Below, in pieces: positions 36,673-43,882 of a DNA stretch of 64,000 nucleotides. The translations under genes and the position numbers were made by a program. The stretch's first letter is position 1. The number at the start of each line of letters is the position of its first letter. Source of the stretch: Spartobacteria bacterium (lineage in GTDB: Bacteria > Verrucomicrobiota > Verrucomicrobiia > Chthoniobacterales > UBA6821); contig CANIVT010000002.1 in the NCBI GenBank assembly GCA_947471565.1, positions 109,471 through 173,470 of the forward strand. The letters run 5' to 3'. The notes under the pieces are model-generated. The model ran no database searches. It was not told where the DNA came from and saw nothing but the letters and a program-made list of their open reading frames with translations.

Positions 36673-36700
36673 CTTCAGTCTTCAGCCTATCAACCTAAAC
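36673..36700. repeat. CTTCAGT/CTTCAGC heptamers before the MidA-type gene
   Basis: CTTCAGT and CTTCAGC are followed by CTATCAA and CCTAAAC with 7-nt spacing, 24 bases upstream of the MidA-type ATG. On that gene's coding strand the run is purine-rich (GCTGAAGACTGAAG), opposite to most leaders. Confidence 0.6.
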
Positions 36701-36702
36701 AC

Positions 36703-38259
36703 TCACTGCCCCCGCGTGACCTCGCGTGCGTAGATGTTGATCTGGCCGTCGTCACCACGCTTGACCGAGGTGATCTGGAAAGGACGGAGGTTATCGCGGG
36801 CAATGGCGCTTCCCTCGGAGGGCACGGTGGCTCCCGCCGGGAATTCCACGATCACACGAACCTTGGAATTGGGGCCGGTCGGGACTCCCGCGATCGCGCC
36901 TTGGGGGCGTAGAACAGCTCGCCCATTCCCGGCGGCGGTGACACTGAAGCGTCCCTTGAGATAGTGGCGTTCACTGCCGACACCGCGTGATGCGAGATCA
37001 GGGCTTTCCGTCGGTTCAATGAGGCGACCGCGAGGCATCTGTCCGGGAGCATAAACCGGCCAGATCTCGGAGGAAGGGGCTCCTGTCGGTTGGTTCGTGG
37101 CGGTGGGCAGCATCGGGGATGGTGAGGAAATCGCTGCTGGAACGGCAGGGGGGGCGGTTGGGGAGACAGCTTTTGGCGTCGGGATAGAGAGAGGAGTGGG
37201 TATTGGTGTGGCTGCCGGCGTGACGGCGACGGGAGTGGCGACCGGGATCGCCGCAGCGACGGGGGGCGTACCCGTCGTGGCGACAGGAATGGCAGGCAAG
37301 ACTGGCTGCGCATTCACAGGGATAGCGCGGGCGACAACCGGCTCAGGCGCCAGGGTGGCCGGCTTGTTCTGTACGGGATTCGCCGCGATGGCCTTGGCCA
37401 CACGAGGTTCGGGTGTGGGTGTCGCTTCTTCCTCGGCAATCCTGCTGAGGCGCAGTCCGAGGCCGACTTTGCCCGTCTTTCCGAATTTTCCTCCGGAGAG
37501 TTGGGCGATCTGCTCTAGGGAGAGGAGTGGCAGCGGCGCATCGAGGTTGATCTCCTCGGGAGGCTCCAGCGAGAAACTCGTCCCCCCCTTGGCGGAGCCA
37601 TAGCTTCCGTAGAGAAGTGGCATCGTGGTGAGCAGGAGGCGGTTTCCTTCCAGTCGCTCGATATGGATGACAGCCGAAAGATCGAGGGGTTTCTCCAGCT
37701 TGATCTCCTGGTTCGGGGTCAGCGAACGGGTCAGGGCTGGAAGGTTGGCATCATCGCAGGTAAAGGGCTGCTCCAGGATGATCTCGGGTTGCTCCACGGC
37801 CTGGAGCAGGGCGATCAGCCCCGGCCTGCAGAAGGAGTGCTTCGCCAGGGGAAGCGTGCCGACCACGCGATAGGTGCCCACCGCATAGGGAACAAGATCC
37901 CTGATCTGGTGATAGTTCCTGAGGAAATTGCGGAGCAGGTTTTCATTGGCCCGGCGGATCTCCGAGGCGGTCATCGATCCGAAGCGCTCGAGGAGCTGTC
38001 CCGGCTTGAGGAACTCGCCTCGCGGGGCGGCCGTGATCTCGAAACGCTGGGGAGGATCGATCTTGTGAAGCCTCAGGAGCAGGCGGTAGTTCGAGGCCTT
38101 CTCGGGATGGGCAAAGATGTAGTAGCTCCCCATCCAGCAGAAAAAGACGAACCCGATGAGCAGGAAGATGAAGACGGTCCATCCGAAAAGACTGTCCGCG
38201 TTGCCCCCGCTGCGATGCCCCGATCTGCCCTGATAGCTGTAGTAGTTTTTGCCGGCCAT
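36703..38259 (-). CDS. Hypothetical membrane-anchored Pro/Ala-rich protein
   Basis: Not recognised. The 518-residue product has one membrane helix (TVFIFLLIGFVFFCWMGSYYIF, about residues 28-50), then ~190 residues of globular sequence (KIDPPQRFEITAAPRGEFLKPGQLLERFGSMTASEIRRANENLLRNFLRNYHQIRDLVPY...), then about 130 residues of low-complexity Ala/Pro/Val/Thr (roughly residues 275-400), and a C-terminal ~100-residue region with an IAGVPTGPNSKVRVIVEFPAGATVP block. It looks like an anchored periplasmic protein with a spacer reaching through the peptidoglycan. It is co-oriented with the IscA-type gene upstream (56-bp gap). Confidence 0.65.
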   Translation of the reverse strand: MAGKNYYSYQGRSGHRSGGNADSLFGWTVFIFLLIGFVFFCWMGSYYIFAHPEKASNYRLLLRLHKIDPPQRFEITAAPRGEFLKPGQLLERFGSMTASEIRRANENLLRNFLRNYHQIRDLVPYAVGTYRVVGTLPLAKHSFCRPGLIALLQAVEQPEIILEQPFTCDDANLPALTRSLTPNQEIKLEKPLDLSAVIHIERLEGNRLLLTTMPLLYGSYGSAKGGTSFSLEPPEEINLDAPLPLLSLEQIAQLSGGKFGKTGKVGLGLRLSRIAEEEATPTPEPRVAKAIAANPVQNKPATLAPEPVVARAIPVNAQPVLPAIPVATTGTPPVAAAIPVATPVAVTPAATPIPTPLSIPTPKAVSPTAPPAVPAAISSPSPMLPTATNQPTGAPSSEIWPVYAPGQMPRGRLIEPTESPDLASRGVGSERHYLKGRFSVTAAGNGRAVLRPQGAIAGVPTGPNSKVRVIVEFPAGATVPSEGSAIARDNLRPFQITSVKRGDDGQINIYAREVTRGQ

Positions 38260-38315
38260 GTGCCTAAGGAGATGAGGAAAGAAGAGACTCGGGATGGTGG
38301 CAACCGAAAACGGAA

Positions 38316-38648
38316 TCAGGAGCCCGGGGTTCCGGTCGGCTCAAAGGAGGTGCCGCAGCCGCAACTGCGGGCCGCCCTCGGATTGATCACCCGGAAACCG
38401 GCTCCCGTCAGGTCGTCCACATAGTCGATCGTGCATCCCTCCAGATGCGGCAGGCTTTCCTGATCGATGGACACCACGGCACCCTCCCGCTCGAGGAGGA
38501 GATCCCCCGGACGGGGTTCCCCGAGGCTCATGGCATACTGGAGACCGGCACACCCCCCTTTCTCGACTCCCAAGCGGAGTCCCCCGGAGCCCTTTTCGGT
38601 CGCCAGTTCGCGCAGATGACTCGCCGCCGCCTCGCTGATCTCAATCAT
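38316..38648 (-). CDS. Iron-sulfur cluster carrier, IscA/SufA/ErpA type
   Basis: A-type carrier that delivers Fe-S clusters from SufBCD to target proteins. The 110-residue product keeps the three ligand cysteines: Cys33 in KGGCAGLQY, and Cys96 and Cys98 in RSCGCGTSF, with the usual 60-residue spacing. The middle SIDQESLPHLEGCTIDYVDDLTGAGFRVINP is typical. Because the other suf genes lie 2.9 kb away, it probably works with them though not in the same operon. Which of IscA, SufA or ErpA it resembles most cannot be decided without alignment. Confidence 0.92.
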   Translation of the reverse strand: MIEISEAAASHLRELATEKGSGGLRLGVEKGGCAGLQYAMSLGEPRPGDLLLEREGAVVSIDQESLPHLEGCTIDYVDDLTGAGFRVINPRAARSCGCGTSFEPTGTPGS

Positions 38649-38707
38649 GGCTTTATTCTACAGGGCCTCCTTGGATAGGTCAAAGGGCACCATGCAGTTG
38701 TTTTCGC

Positions 38708-38742
38708 CTTCAGTCTTCGGCCTTCAGCCTTCAGTCTCTTCC
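38708..38742. repeat. Heptamer leader (CTTCAGY) before mutL
   Basis: CTTCAGT, CTTCGGC, CTTCAGC, CTTCAGT and CTCTTCC follow in exact 7-nt register and end two bases before the mutL ATG. The leader is all pyrimidine-leaning with no Shine-Dalgarno. Confidence 0.75.
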
Positions 38743-38744
38743 GA

Positions 38745-40505
38745 ATGGGCTCCATCCGCCTCCTTCCCGATATCCTGGCCAGCCAGGTCGCTGCCGGGGA
38801 GGTGGTCGAGCGCCCCGCCTCGGTGGTCAAGGAACTGGTGGAGAACTCCATCGATGCGGGTGCCAAGCGCATCACGGTGGAGTTCCAGCGCGGCGGAACC
38901 CGCCTGATCCGCGTGACTGATGACGGGAGCGGCATGGATCGCTCCGACGCCCTGCTCTGCCTCGAACGTCATGCCACGAGCAAGATCCGCGAAAGCTCCG
39001 ACCTGGCCGCGATCATGACGCTTGGATTCCGGGGAGAAGCCGTGCCGAGCATCGCGAGCATCTCGCGGTTCAAATTAGCGACCCGTCGCCGGGAGGAGGA
39101 GGCCGGGACCCTGATCGAGGTCATCGGCGGCAAGGTGACCGACGTCCGTGATTCGGGAGAGGCGCCCGGCACGCGCATCGAGGTGGCCGACCTGTTTTTC
39201 AATGTCCCTGCACGCCGTAAATTCCTGCGCGGTGAGCAGACCGAGGCGGCGAATCTTCTCCAGCAACTGCAGATCCTCGCCACGGCCCATCCGGAGATCG
39301 CCTTCACCTGCATCCGTGACGAACGCGAGGTCTTCCGCCTGGCCGCCACGGAGGATCTGGCCGTGCGGCTCCGTGATCTGCACGGCGAGGAATTCCTCTC
39401 CAAGCTGGTTCCCGTGCCTCCAGTGGAGGAATCGGGGGTTTCCGTCCGCGGATGGATCGCCCGTCCGGGCGAGGGCCGCAGCGACCGCACGCTCCAGATG
39501 ACCTTTGTCAACGGACGCATGGTCCGCAGTCCCTCCCTTTCGTTGCCGCTACGCGAGGCCTGCGACGGAGTGCTCGCCAAGGGGCTGCATCCTCCGGCCG
39601 TCCTGTTCTTCTCGATCGATCCCACGACGGTCGACTGCAACGTCCACCCGGCCAAGCGGGAGGTCCGCTTCCGGGATCCTGGCGCCCTGCGTGCCGCCGC
39701 CCTCAGTGCGGCGCGAGCGGCATGGGGGACGGCCGCCCCAGCGAGGACTGACACCTTCGCTCCGGGTCATGACCCCCTCTTCCCGCCGATCGTCTCGCCA
39801 TGGAAACCTTCAGCCCTAGCAAGCCAGCACGACCTTCCCGTGCAGGAAATCCCCTCCGCCCGCGTCGCCGAATCACCGCTCCCCGAATTTTCACGGCAAT
39901 CTTCAGCATTCAGCATTCAGCATTCAGCCTTTTCTGTTCCCTTCCTCGGGCAATTGGCCGGCCGTTACCTCCTCTTCGAACAGGAGGAGGGGCTCATGAT
40001 GGTCGAGATCCGCGCGGCCCGTGAGCGGATCCTCTTTGAGCGGTTCCTGAAGCGCCTGGAATCCGAGGAACTCGAAAGCCAGCGACTCCTTTTGCCCGAG
40101 ATTCTCGAGATGTCGCCGGCCGATCTCGCTTGGGTCGAGGCCCACCAGGCGCTGCTTCAGTCCGCGGGCCTCGTTGCCGAGACATTCGGACAGGGAAGCC
40201 TCAAGGTGGACGCTATTCCCTCTGCCGCATCCGATCTCCCCGTTCCGGAAATCGTGATCCGGTTGATCGATGATTTGCGCACCCTCCGGGAGTCCCCCGT
40301 GCTCGATGCCAAGGGCAAGGAAGCCCTGGCTGTTTCCGTGAGCCGTCTGGCCGCGGCTGGAGCGCGCCTGCCCTCCGGGGAGGAGGCTGCCGGTTTGCTT
40401 CTGAAGGAACTTCTTGCCTGCGACCTCCCCTATGCCACGCCGAAGGGACGCCCCACGATCGTCCAGATGGCTCCCGGGGAATTGCAGAGGAAATTCCAAG
40501 CTTAG
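38745..40505 (+). CDS. mutL: DNA mismatch repair protein MutL, endonuclease motifs degenerate
   Basis: MutL couples mismatch recognition by MutS to strand incision. The 586-residue product has the GHKL ATPase domain with VVERPASVVKELVENSIDAGA, VTDDGSGM (residues 57-64) and FRGEAVPSIASI, the transducer domain, a linker that includes SSAFSIQHSAFS (387-397) encoded by four in-frame heptamers, and a C-terminal dimerisation domain. The metal-binding DQHAxxExxxxE motif of nicking MutLs is replaced by EIRAARERIL at 421-430, and the CPHGRP-type motif reads TPKGRP (565-570). It may therefore lack nuclease activity. The start ATG is preceded by the heptamer leader. Confidence 0.94.
   Translation: MGSIRLLPDILASQVAAGEVVERPASVVKELVENSIDAGAKRITVEFQRGGTRLIRVTDDGSGMDRSDALLCLERHATSKIRESSDLAAIMTLGFRGEAVPSIASISRFKLATRRREEEAGTLIEVIGGKVTDVRDSGEAPGTRIEVADLFFNVPARRKFLRGEQTEAANLLQQLQILATAHPEIAFTCIRDEREVFRLAATEDLAVRLRDLHGEEFLSKLVPVPPVEESGVSVRGWIARPGEGRSDRTLQMTFVNGRMVRSPSLSLPLREACDGVLAKGLHPPAVLFFSIDPTTVDCNVHPAKREVRFRDPGALRAAALSAARAAWGTAAPARTDTFAPGHDPLFPPIVSPWKPSALASQHDLPVQEIPSARVAESPLPEFSRQSSAFSIQHSAFSVPFLGQLAGRYLLFEQEEGLMMVEIRAARERILFERFLKRLESEELESQRLLLPEILEMSPADLAWVEAHQALLQSAGLVAETFGQGSLKVDAIPSAASDLPVPEIVIRLIDDLRTLRESPVLDAKGKEALAVSVSRLAAAGARLPSGEEAAGLLLKELLACDLPYATPKGRPTIVQMAPGELQRKFQA
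39901..39928. repeat. Four heptamers in the MutL linker coding region
   Basis: CTTCAGC is followed by three ATTCAGC units in exact 7-nt register. They are translated in the interdomain linker (residues 386-395). The unit is the same CTTCAGC seen in the mutL leader 1.2 kb upstream. Confidence 0.75.
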
Positions 40506-40509
40506 GAAA

Positions 40510-40533
40510 GACTGAAGGGGTTTAGACTGAAGG
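40510..40533. repeat. Paired GACTGAAGG units after mutL
   Basis: Two GACTGAAGG copies (40510-40518 and 40525-40533) lie just past the mutL stop. They are the reverse complement of the CTTCAGTC leader units, so the family flanks mutL on both sides in opposite orientation. Confidence 0.55.
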
Positions 40534-40575
40534 CTTCTAGGGGATTAAAGAGAGAGCTGCGATTTCAAGTCCGCG

Positions 40576-40617
40576 ATTCATCCTTTTTCATTTTCCATTT
40601 TGCCTTCATCATTTTCC
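40576..40617. repeat. Heptamer leader (ATTTTCC/CTTCATC) before the GNAT gene
   Basis: ATTCATC, CTTTTTC, ATTTTCC, ATTTTGC, CTTCATC and ATTTTCC follow in 7-nt register, ending five bases before the ATG at 40623. The leader is strongly pyrimidine-rich and lacks a Shine-Dalgarno. Confidence 0.65.
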
Positions 40618-40622
40618 CATAG

Positions 40623-41114
40623 ATGCCCGAACAGACGACCATCGAACCAGCGACGATCGACGACCTGCCCCAGCTTGCCGATCTGCTTTACGATCTCTTT
40701 TCGCAGGAGGCGGATTTCATTCCCAATCGCGACAAGCAGCTCTGTGGTCTCCGTCTGATCCTTGAGCAGCCGAGCAGGGGCCGCATCTTTGTCCTGCGGG
40801 CCGGTCCCCGCATCATCGGGATGATCAACCTGCTCATCACCATCAGCACGGCGGAGGGAGGCTTTGTGCTGATCCTGGAGGATCTCATCGTCCATTCGGA
40901 CCATCGCGGGCAGGGCTTCGGCGGCAGGTTGCTCGAGCATGCGCTCGCCTACGCCCGCGAAAAGGGATTCCTGCGCATCACGCTCCTCACCGACAAGAAG
41001 GAAAGCCGTCCCCGCGAGTTCTACGAGCAGCATGGATTCCGACAGAGCGGTATGGTGCCGATGCGCTACTACTTCACCCCGCAAGGGGAGAAGCCGATTG
41101 CCGCTTATGAGTGA
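40623..41114 (+). CDS. GNAT-family N-acetyltransferase
   Basis: Would transfer an acetyl group from acetyl-CoA to an amine of an unknown substrate. The 163-residue product has the GNAT fold with the acetyl-CoA signature DHRGQGFGGRLLEHALAYAREKGF and a preceding beta-strand region VLILEDLIVHS. The N-terminal TIEPATIDDLPQLADLLYDLF is the usual first motif. It overlaps the larB-like gene by eight bases (…TATGAGTGA), so the two are translationally coupled, with the murU/amgK-like genes behind. No substrate can be inferred from its neighbours. Confidence 0.87.
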   Translation: MPEQTTIEPATIDDLPQLADLLYDLFSQEADFIPNRDKQLCGLRLILEQPSRGRIFVLRAGPRIIGMINLLITISTAEGGFVLILEDLIVHSDHRGQGFGGRLLEHALAYAREKGFLRITLLTDKKESRPREFYEQHGFRQSGMVPMRYYFTPQGEKPIAAYE

Positions 41115-41814
41115 GTCGCTCCCGGTTGGCGGTGTCGTGAACCTTGGCTTTGCCCGGATCGATTCCTCGCGGAGGGAACGTTGCGGCAGGCCGGAAGTCA
41201 TCTTCGGGCAAGGCAAGACCGCAGAGGAGATCGCCCGGATCGCCTCCGAGATCCATGAACGCGAGGGGCATGTGCTTGCCACAAGGGTCTCCCCCGAGCA
41301 GGCGGAGCAACTCCGCTCCCTTCTCCCCGGATCGGTTTACCATGAACGGGGCCGCTGCATCACTTTCGGGAACCCTCCTGCCAACGGTGATCATCGTCCC
41401 GTGGGGGTTGTGAGCGCGGGGACAAGCGACCTTTCGGTGGCCGAGGAAGCGGCGGTTACCCTTCAATCTTTCGGACGTTCCGTGGAGAGGATCCATGATG
41501 TCGGGGTGGCGGGGATCCACCGGCTCTTTGCCGAATTGGATCGCATCCGTTCCTGCAGTGTGCTCGTTGTGGTCGCGGGAATGGAGGGTGCGCTGCCTAG
41601 CGCCGTGGCCGGTCTGGTGGAAATCCCAGTCATTGCTGTTCCCACGAGCATCGGCTACGGGGCGCATTTCCAGGGACTCACCGCCCTGCTCGGCATGGTC
41701 AATAGCTGCGCCAGCGGCGTGACCGTGGTGAACATCGACAACGGATTCGGAGCCGCATTCGCTGCGGACTCCATCCTCCGCCTTGTTGAAAAGACCCATT
41801 CCTCACCGAGGTGA
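41107..41814 (+). CDS. larB: LarB, nickel-pincer cofactor biosynthesis carboxylase
   Basis: LarB carboxylates and hydrolyses nicotinic acid adenine dinucleotide in making the nickel-pincer nucleotide used by LarA-type racemases. The 235-residue product has a small N-terminal domain (NLGFARIDSSRRERCGRPEVIFGQGKTAEEI) and a C-terminal PurE-like core with VGVVSAGTSDLSVAEEAAVTLQSFG, VVVAGMEGALPSAVAGLVEIPVIAVPTSIGYG and FGAAFAADSILRL. I chose the ATG at 41107, overlapping the GNAT stop. Neither larA, larC nor larE is in the window, so its role in this cell needs genome context. The stop and next start share TGATG. Confidence 0.9.
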   Translation: MSESLPVGGVVNLGFARIDSSRRERCGRPEVIFGQGKTAEEIARIASEIHEREGHVLATRVSPEQAEQLRSLLPGSVYHERGRCITFGNPPANGDHRPVGVVSAGTSDLSVAEEAAVTLQSFGRSVERIHDVGVAGIHRLFAELDRIRSCSVLVVVAGMEGALPSAVAGLVEIPVIAVPTSIGYGAHFQGLTALLGMVNSCASGVTVVNIDNGFGAAFAADSILRLVEKTHSSPR

Positions 41815-42773
41815 TGATGAGTTCCCCCGCCGCCTTCATCCTGGCTGCGGGACTAGGCACCCGTCTTGCTCCGCTCACAGACCTTGTTCCCAAGCCGCTT
41901 GTTCCTGTCTTTCACAAGCCACTCCTGACCTTCGCCATCGACAGCGTGATCGCGGCAGGTTTCGGAGAGATCGCCTATAACACGCACCATCTGCCGGGAG
42001 CCTTTGCCGAGGAGTTCGGTTTTCACCCTGAGTACCGTGGGCGGTGCCTGAGGTCTTTCCACGAACCGCTCTTGCTCGACACCGGTGGCGGCATCCGCAA
42101 CGCCCGCCCGGGACTCGGGGAGGGGACCTTCCTTGTTTACAACGGCGACATCCTGGCCGACATGCCGCTGGCGCGCCTGCTTGATCATCACCGTGCCTCG
42201 GGGAGCCTCGCCACGCTCCTGCTTCGCCCTTGTGGGGGGAAGGCCAACGTCCTCTTCGATCCCAAGGCAGGAGAAATCCGCGACCTGCGCGGGGAACTCG
42301 GTTCCACCGAGGGAATACCTGTCGTCTACAGCGGCATCGCACTCTTTGAGCAGGGCATCTTCGACTGGATCCCGTCCGATGGCCCCTACTCGGTGATCGA
42401 CGCGCTGATCGCCGCCATGAGAGCCGGCAACAGGGTTGGGGGACTTCTTGTGGAGGAGGGACTCTGGATCGATCTGGGAACGCCGGCGGCCTACCTCGAG
42501 GCGCACCGCTTGCTGGCCTCGGGATCTCGTCCCTCGTATCTCTCCGAGCAGGATTGGCCGGTTGCGATTCATCCGGAGGCGACGGTTTTTCCTGGCGCCG
42601 TGTTTGAAGGAACGGTCTCGGTGGCACCGGGAGCCGTCATCGGAAAGAACGCCCGGATCAAGGATTCCGTCATCTGGCCCGGTGCGATCATCGGCGCGGA
42701 TGCCGTGATCGAGGAGTGCGTTGTCTCGGGCAGGGTTCCCGTCGGCGGCCATCACCGGGGAGGAGTCCTGTGA
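41814..42773 (+). CDS. Sugar-1-phosphate nucleotidyltransferase (MurU/GMP-type)
   Basis: Activates a sugar 1-phosphate with an NTP. The 319-residue product starts with FILAAGLGTRLAPLTDLVPKPLVPVFHKP, the pyrophosphorylase signature, and LVYNGDILADMPL (metal-binding Asp). A C-terminal left-handed-helix part (FPGAVFEGTVSVAPGAVIGKNARI, VIWPGAIIGADAVIEE) makes it longer than Pseudomonas MurU. I chose ATG 41814, which shares bases with the larB stop; GTG 41811 is an alternative. The following gene is an AmgK-type sugar kinase, so MurNAc or GlcNAc recycling to UDP-sugars is the best hypothesis; a mannose-type role remains possible. Confidence 0.85.
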   Translation: MMSSPAAFILAAGLGTRLAPLTDLVPKPLVPVFHKPLLTFAIDSVIAAGFGEIAYNTHHLPGAFAEEFGFHPEYRGRCLRSFHEPLLLDTGGGIRNARPGLGEGTFLVYNGDILADMPLARLLDHHRASGSLATLLLRPCGGKANVLFDPKAGEIRDLRGELGSTEGIPVVYSGIALFEQGIFDWIPSDGPYSVIDALIAAMRAGNRVGGLLVEEGLWIDLGTPAAYLEAHRLLASGSRPSYLSEQDWPVAIHPEATVFPGAVFEGTVSVAPGAVIGKNARIKDSVIWPGAIIGADAVIEECVVSGRVPVGGHHRGGVL

Positions 42774-43783
42774 CGGCGTTGACCGACGAGCAGTTGCTCG
42801 CACAGACCGCCTCGCGCCTGCCGCATTTGGGCGGAGCCTCGCTCGCTCCGATTGAAAAAGGGGGGTCTGCCCGTCGCTTTCACCGCGTCTCCGCTCCCAT
42901 GGAAAAGGGAGGCTCGGCGGTGCTCGTTCACGATCTCGGGGAGCGCGAGGAGAATCGCCACTACGCCTCCCTCGCCGGATTCCTAAGCGGACAGGGAGTC
43001 CCTGTGCCGGGAGTGCTGGCGACCGATCATGATCTCGGCCTCCTCTGGCTTGAGGACCTCGGGGAGATCGATCTCTGGGCCTCGCGCAATGAGCCGTGGG
43101 AAGTCCGCTGCCCCCTCTACGAATCCGCCCTGCGCGGCATTGCCCTCCTGCACGGCATCCCCCTCTCCGCATCAAGGGAACATGACCTCATCCTGCAGAG
43201 GGAGTTTGACGAGTCGCTTTATGCCTGGGAGCAGAAGTATTTCACCGATCATTGCCTCGGCGACCTCTTCGGCATCGCCGTGCAGGAACGCCAGGCCCTA
43301 CTGGATCATCCCGCGATGCTCTCGATGGCCCAGGGGCTTGCGGAGCGCCCGCGCCGGTTCGTCCATCGTGATTTCCAGTCGCAGAACATTCTCATCCGTG
43401 GTGGGGAGGCGGTCTTCATCGATTTTCAGGGGATGCGCCCCGGAGTGGCCCAGTACGATCTGGCCTCCCTGCTCCTCGATCCCTACGTCACCCTGACCTC
43501 TGCGGAGAGGGAGCATCTGCTCGGCTTCTATCACGGACTAACGGGTGGGGATGGTATCTCCCGGGAGGAGTTTGATCGGATCTTCTGGCAATGCGCGGCC
43601 CAGCGCCTGATGCAGGCTCTGGGAGCCTACGGGAACCTGAGCCTCAACCTCGGCAAACCCCACTTCCGCACCCACGTCGCCCCGGCGCTGACCAACCTCC
43701 GCGAGACTCTCACCAGACTCCACCCCGAGGATAGGTTGGAATACTTGGAACAACTTCTGGATGGTCTTCCGTCCAACCCATGA
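42770..43783 (+). CDS. Sugar kinase of the aminoglycoside-phosphotransferase fold (AmgK-like)
   Basis: Likely phosphorylates an amino sugar at C1, as AmgK does with MurNAc. The 337-residue product has the APH catalytic loop RRFVHRDFQSQNILIRGGE and the metal-binding VFIDFQGMRPGVAQYDLASLL. The GTG at 42770 overlaps the preceding stop by four bases and is preceded by GGGGAGGAG, one of the clear Shine-Dalgarno sequences in the window; the open frame extends to 42716 but only inside the previous gene. Together with the nucleotidyltransferase it forms an AmgK-MurU-like pair. Aminoglycoside resistance is unlikely given the context. Confidence 0.85.
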   Translation: MTALTDEQLLAQTASRLPHLGGASLAPIEKGGSARRFHRVSAPMEKGGSAVLVHDLGEREENRHYASLAGFLSGQGVPVPGVLATDHDLGLLWLEDLGEIDLWASRNEPWEVRCPLYESALRGIALLHGIPLSASREHDLILQREFDESLYAWEQKYFTDHCLGDLFGIAVQERQALLDHPAMLSMAQGLAERPRRFVHRDFQSQNILIRGGEAVFIDFQGMRPGVAQYDLASLLLDPYVTLTSAEREHLLGFYHGLTGGDGISREEFDRIFWQCAAQRLMQALGAYGNLSLNLGKPHFRTHVAPALTNLRETLTRLHPEDRLEYLEQLLDGLPSNP

Positions 43784-43845
43784 GACTCGTCTGTGCATCC
43801 CTTCCCTGATTAATCTTTTGCAGAACGTATCCGGATTCCCCACCT

Positions 43846-43882
43846 AATAGCCTACAGCCTAAACCGCTTCAGCCTTCGTCTC
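43846..43882. repeat. CTACAGC/CTTCAGC leader before glgE
   Basis: CCTAATAG, CCTACAG, CCTAAAC, CGCTTCAG and CCTTCGTC units lead directly to the glgE ATG at 43883. The run is pyrimidine-rich and belongs with the CTTCAGY leaders. Confidence 0.5.

Noticed and set aside
42716..42769. Longer start for the AmgK-like gene
   Set aside because: The extra 18 residues lie wholly inside the preceding gene; the GTG at 42770 has a good Shine-Dalgarno and a four-base overlap.
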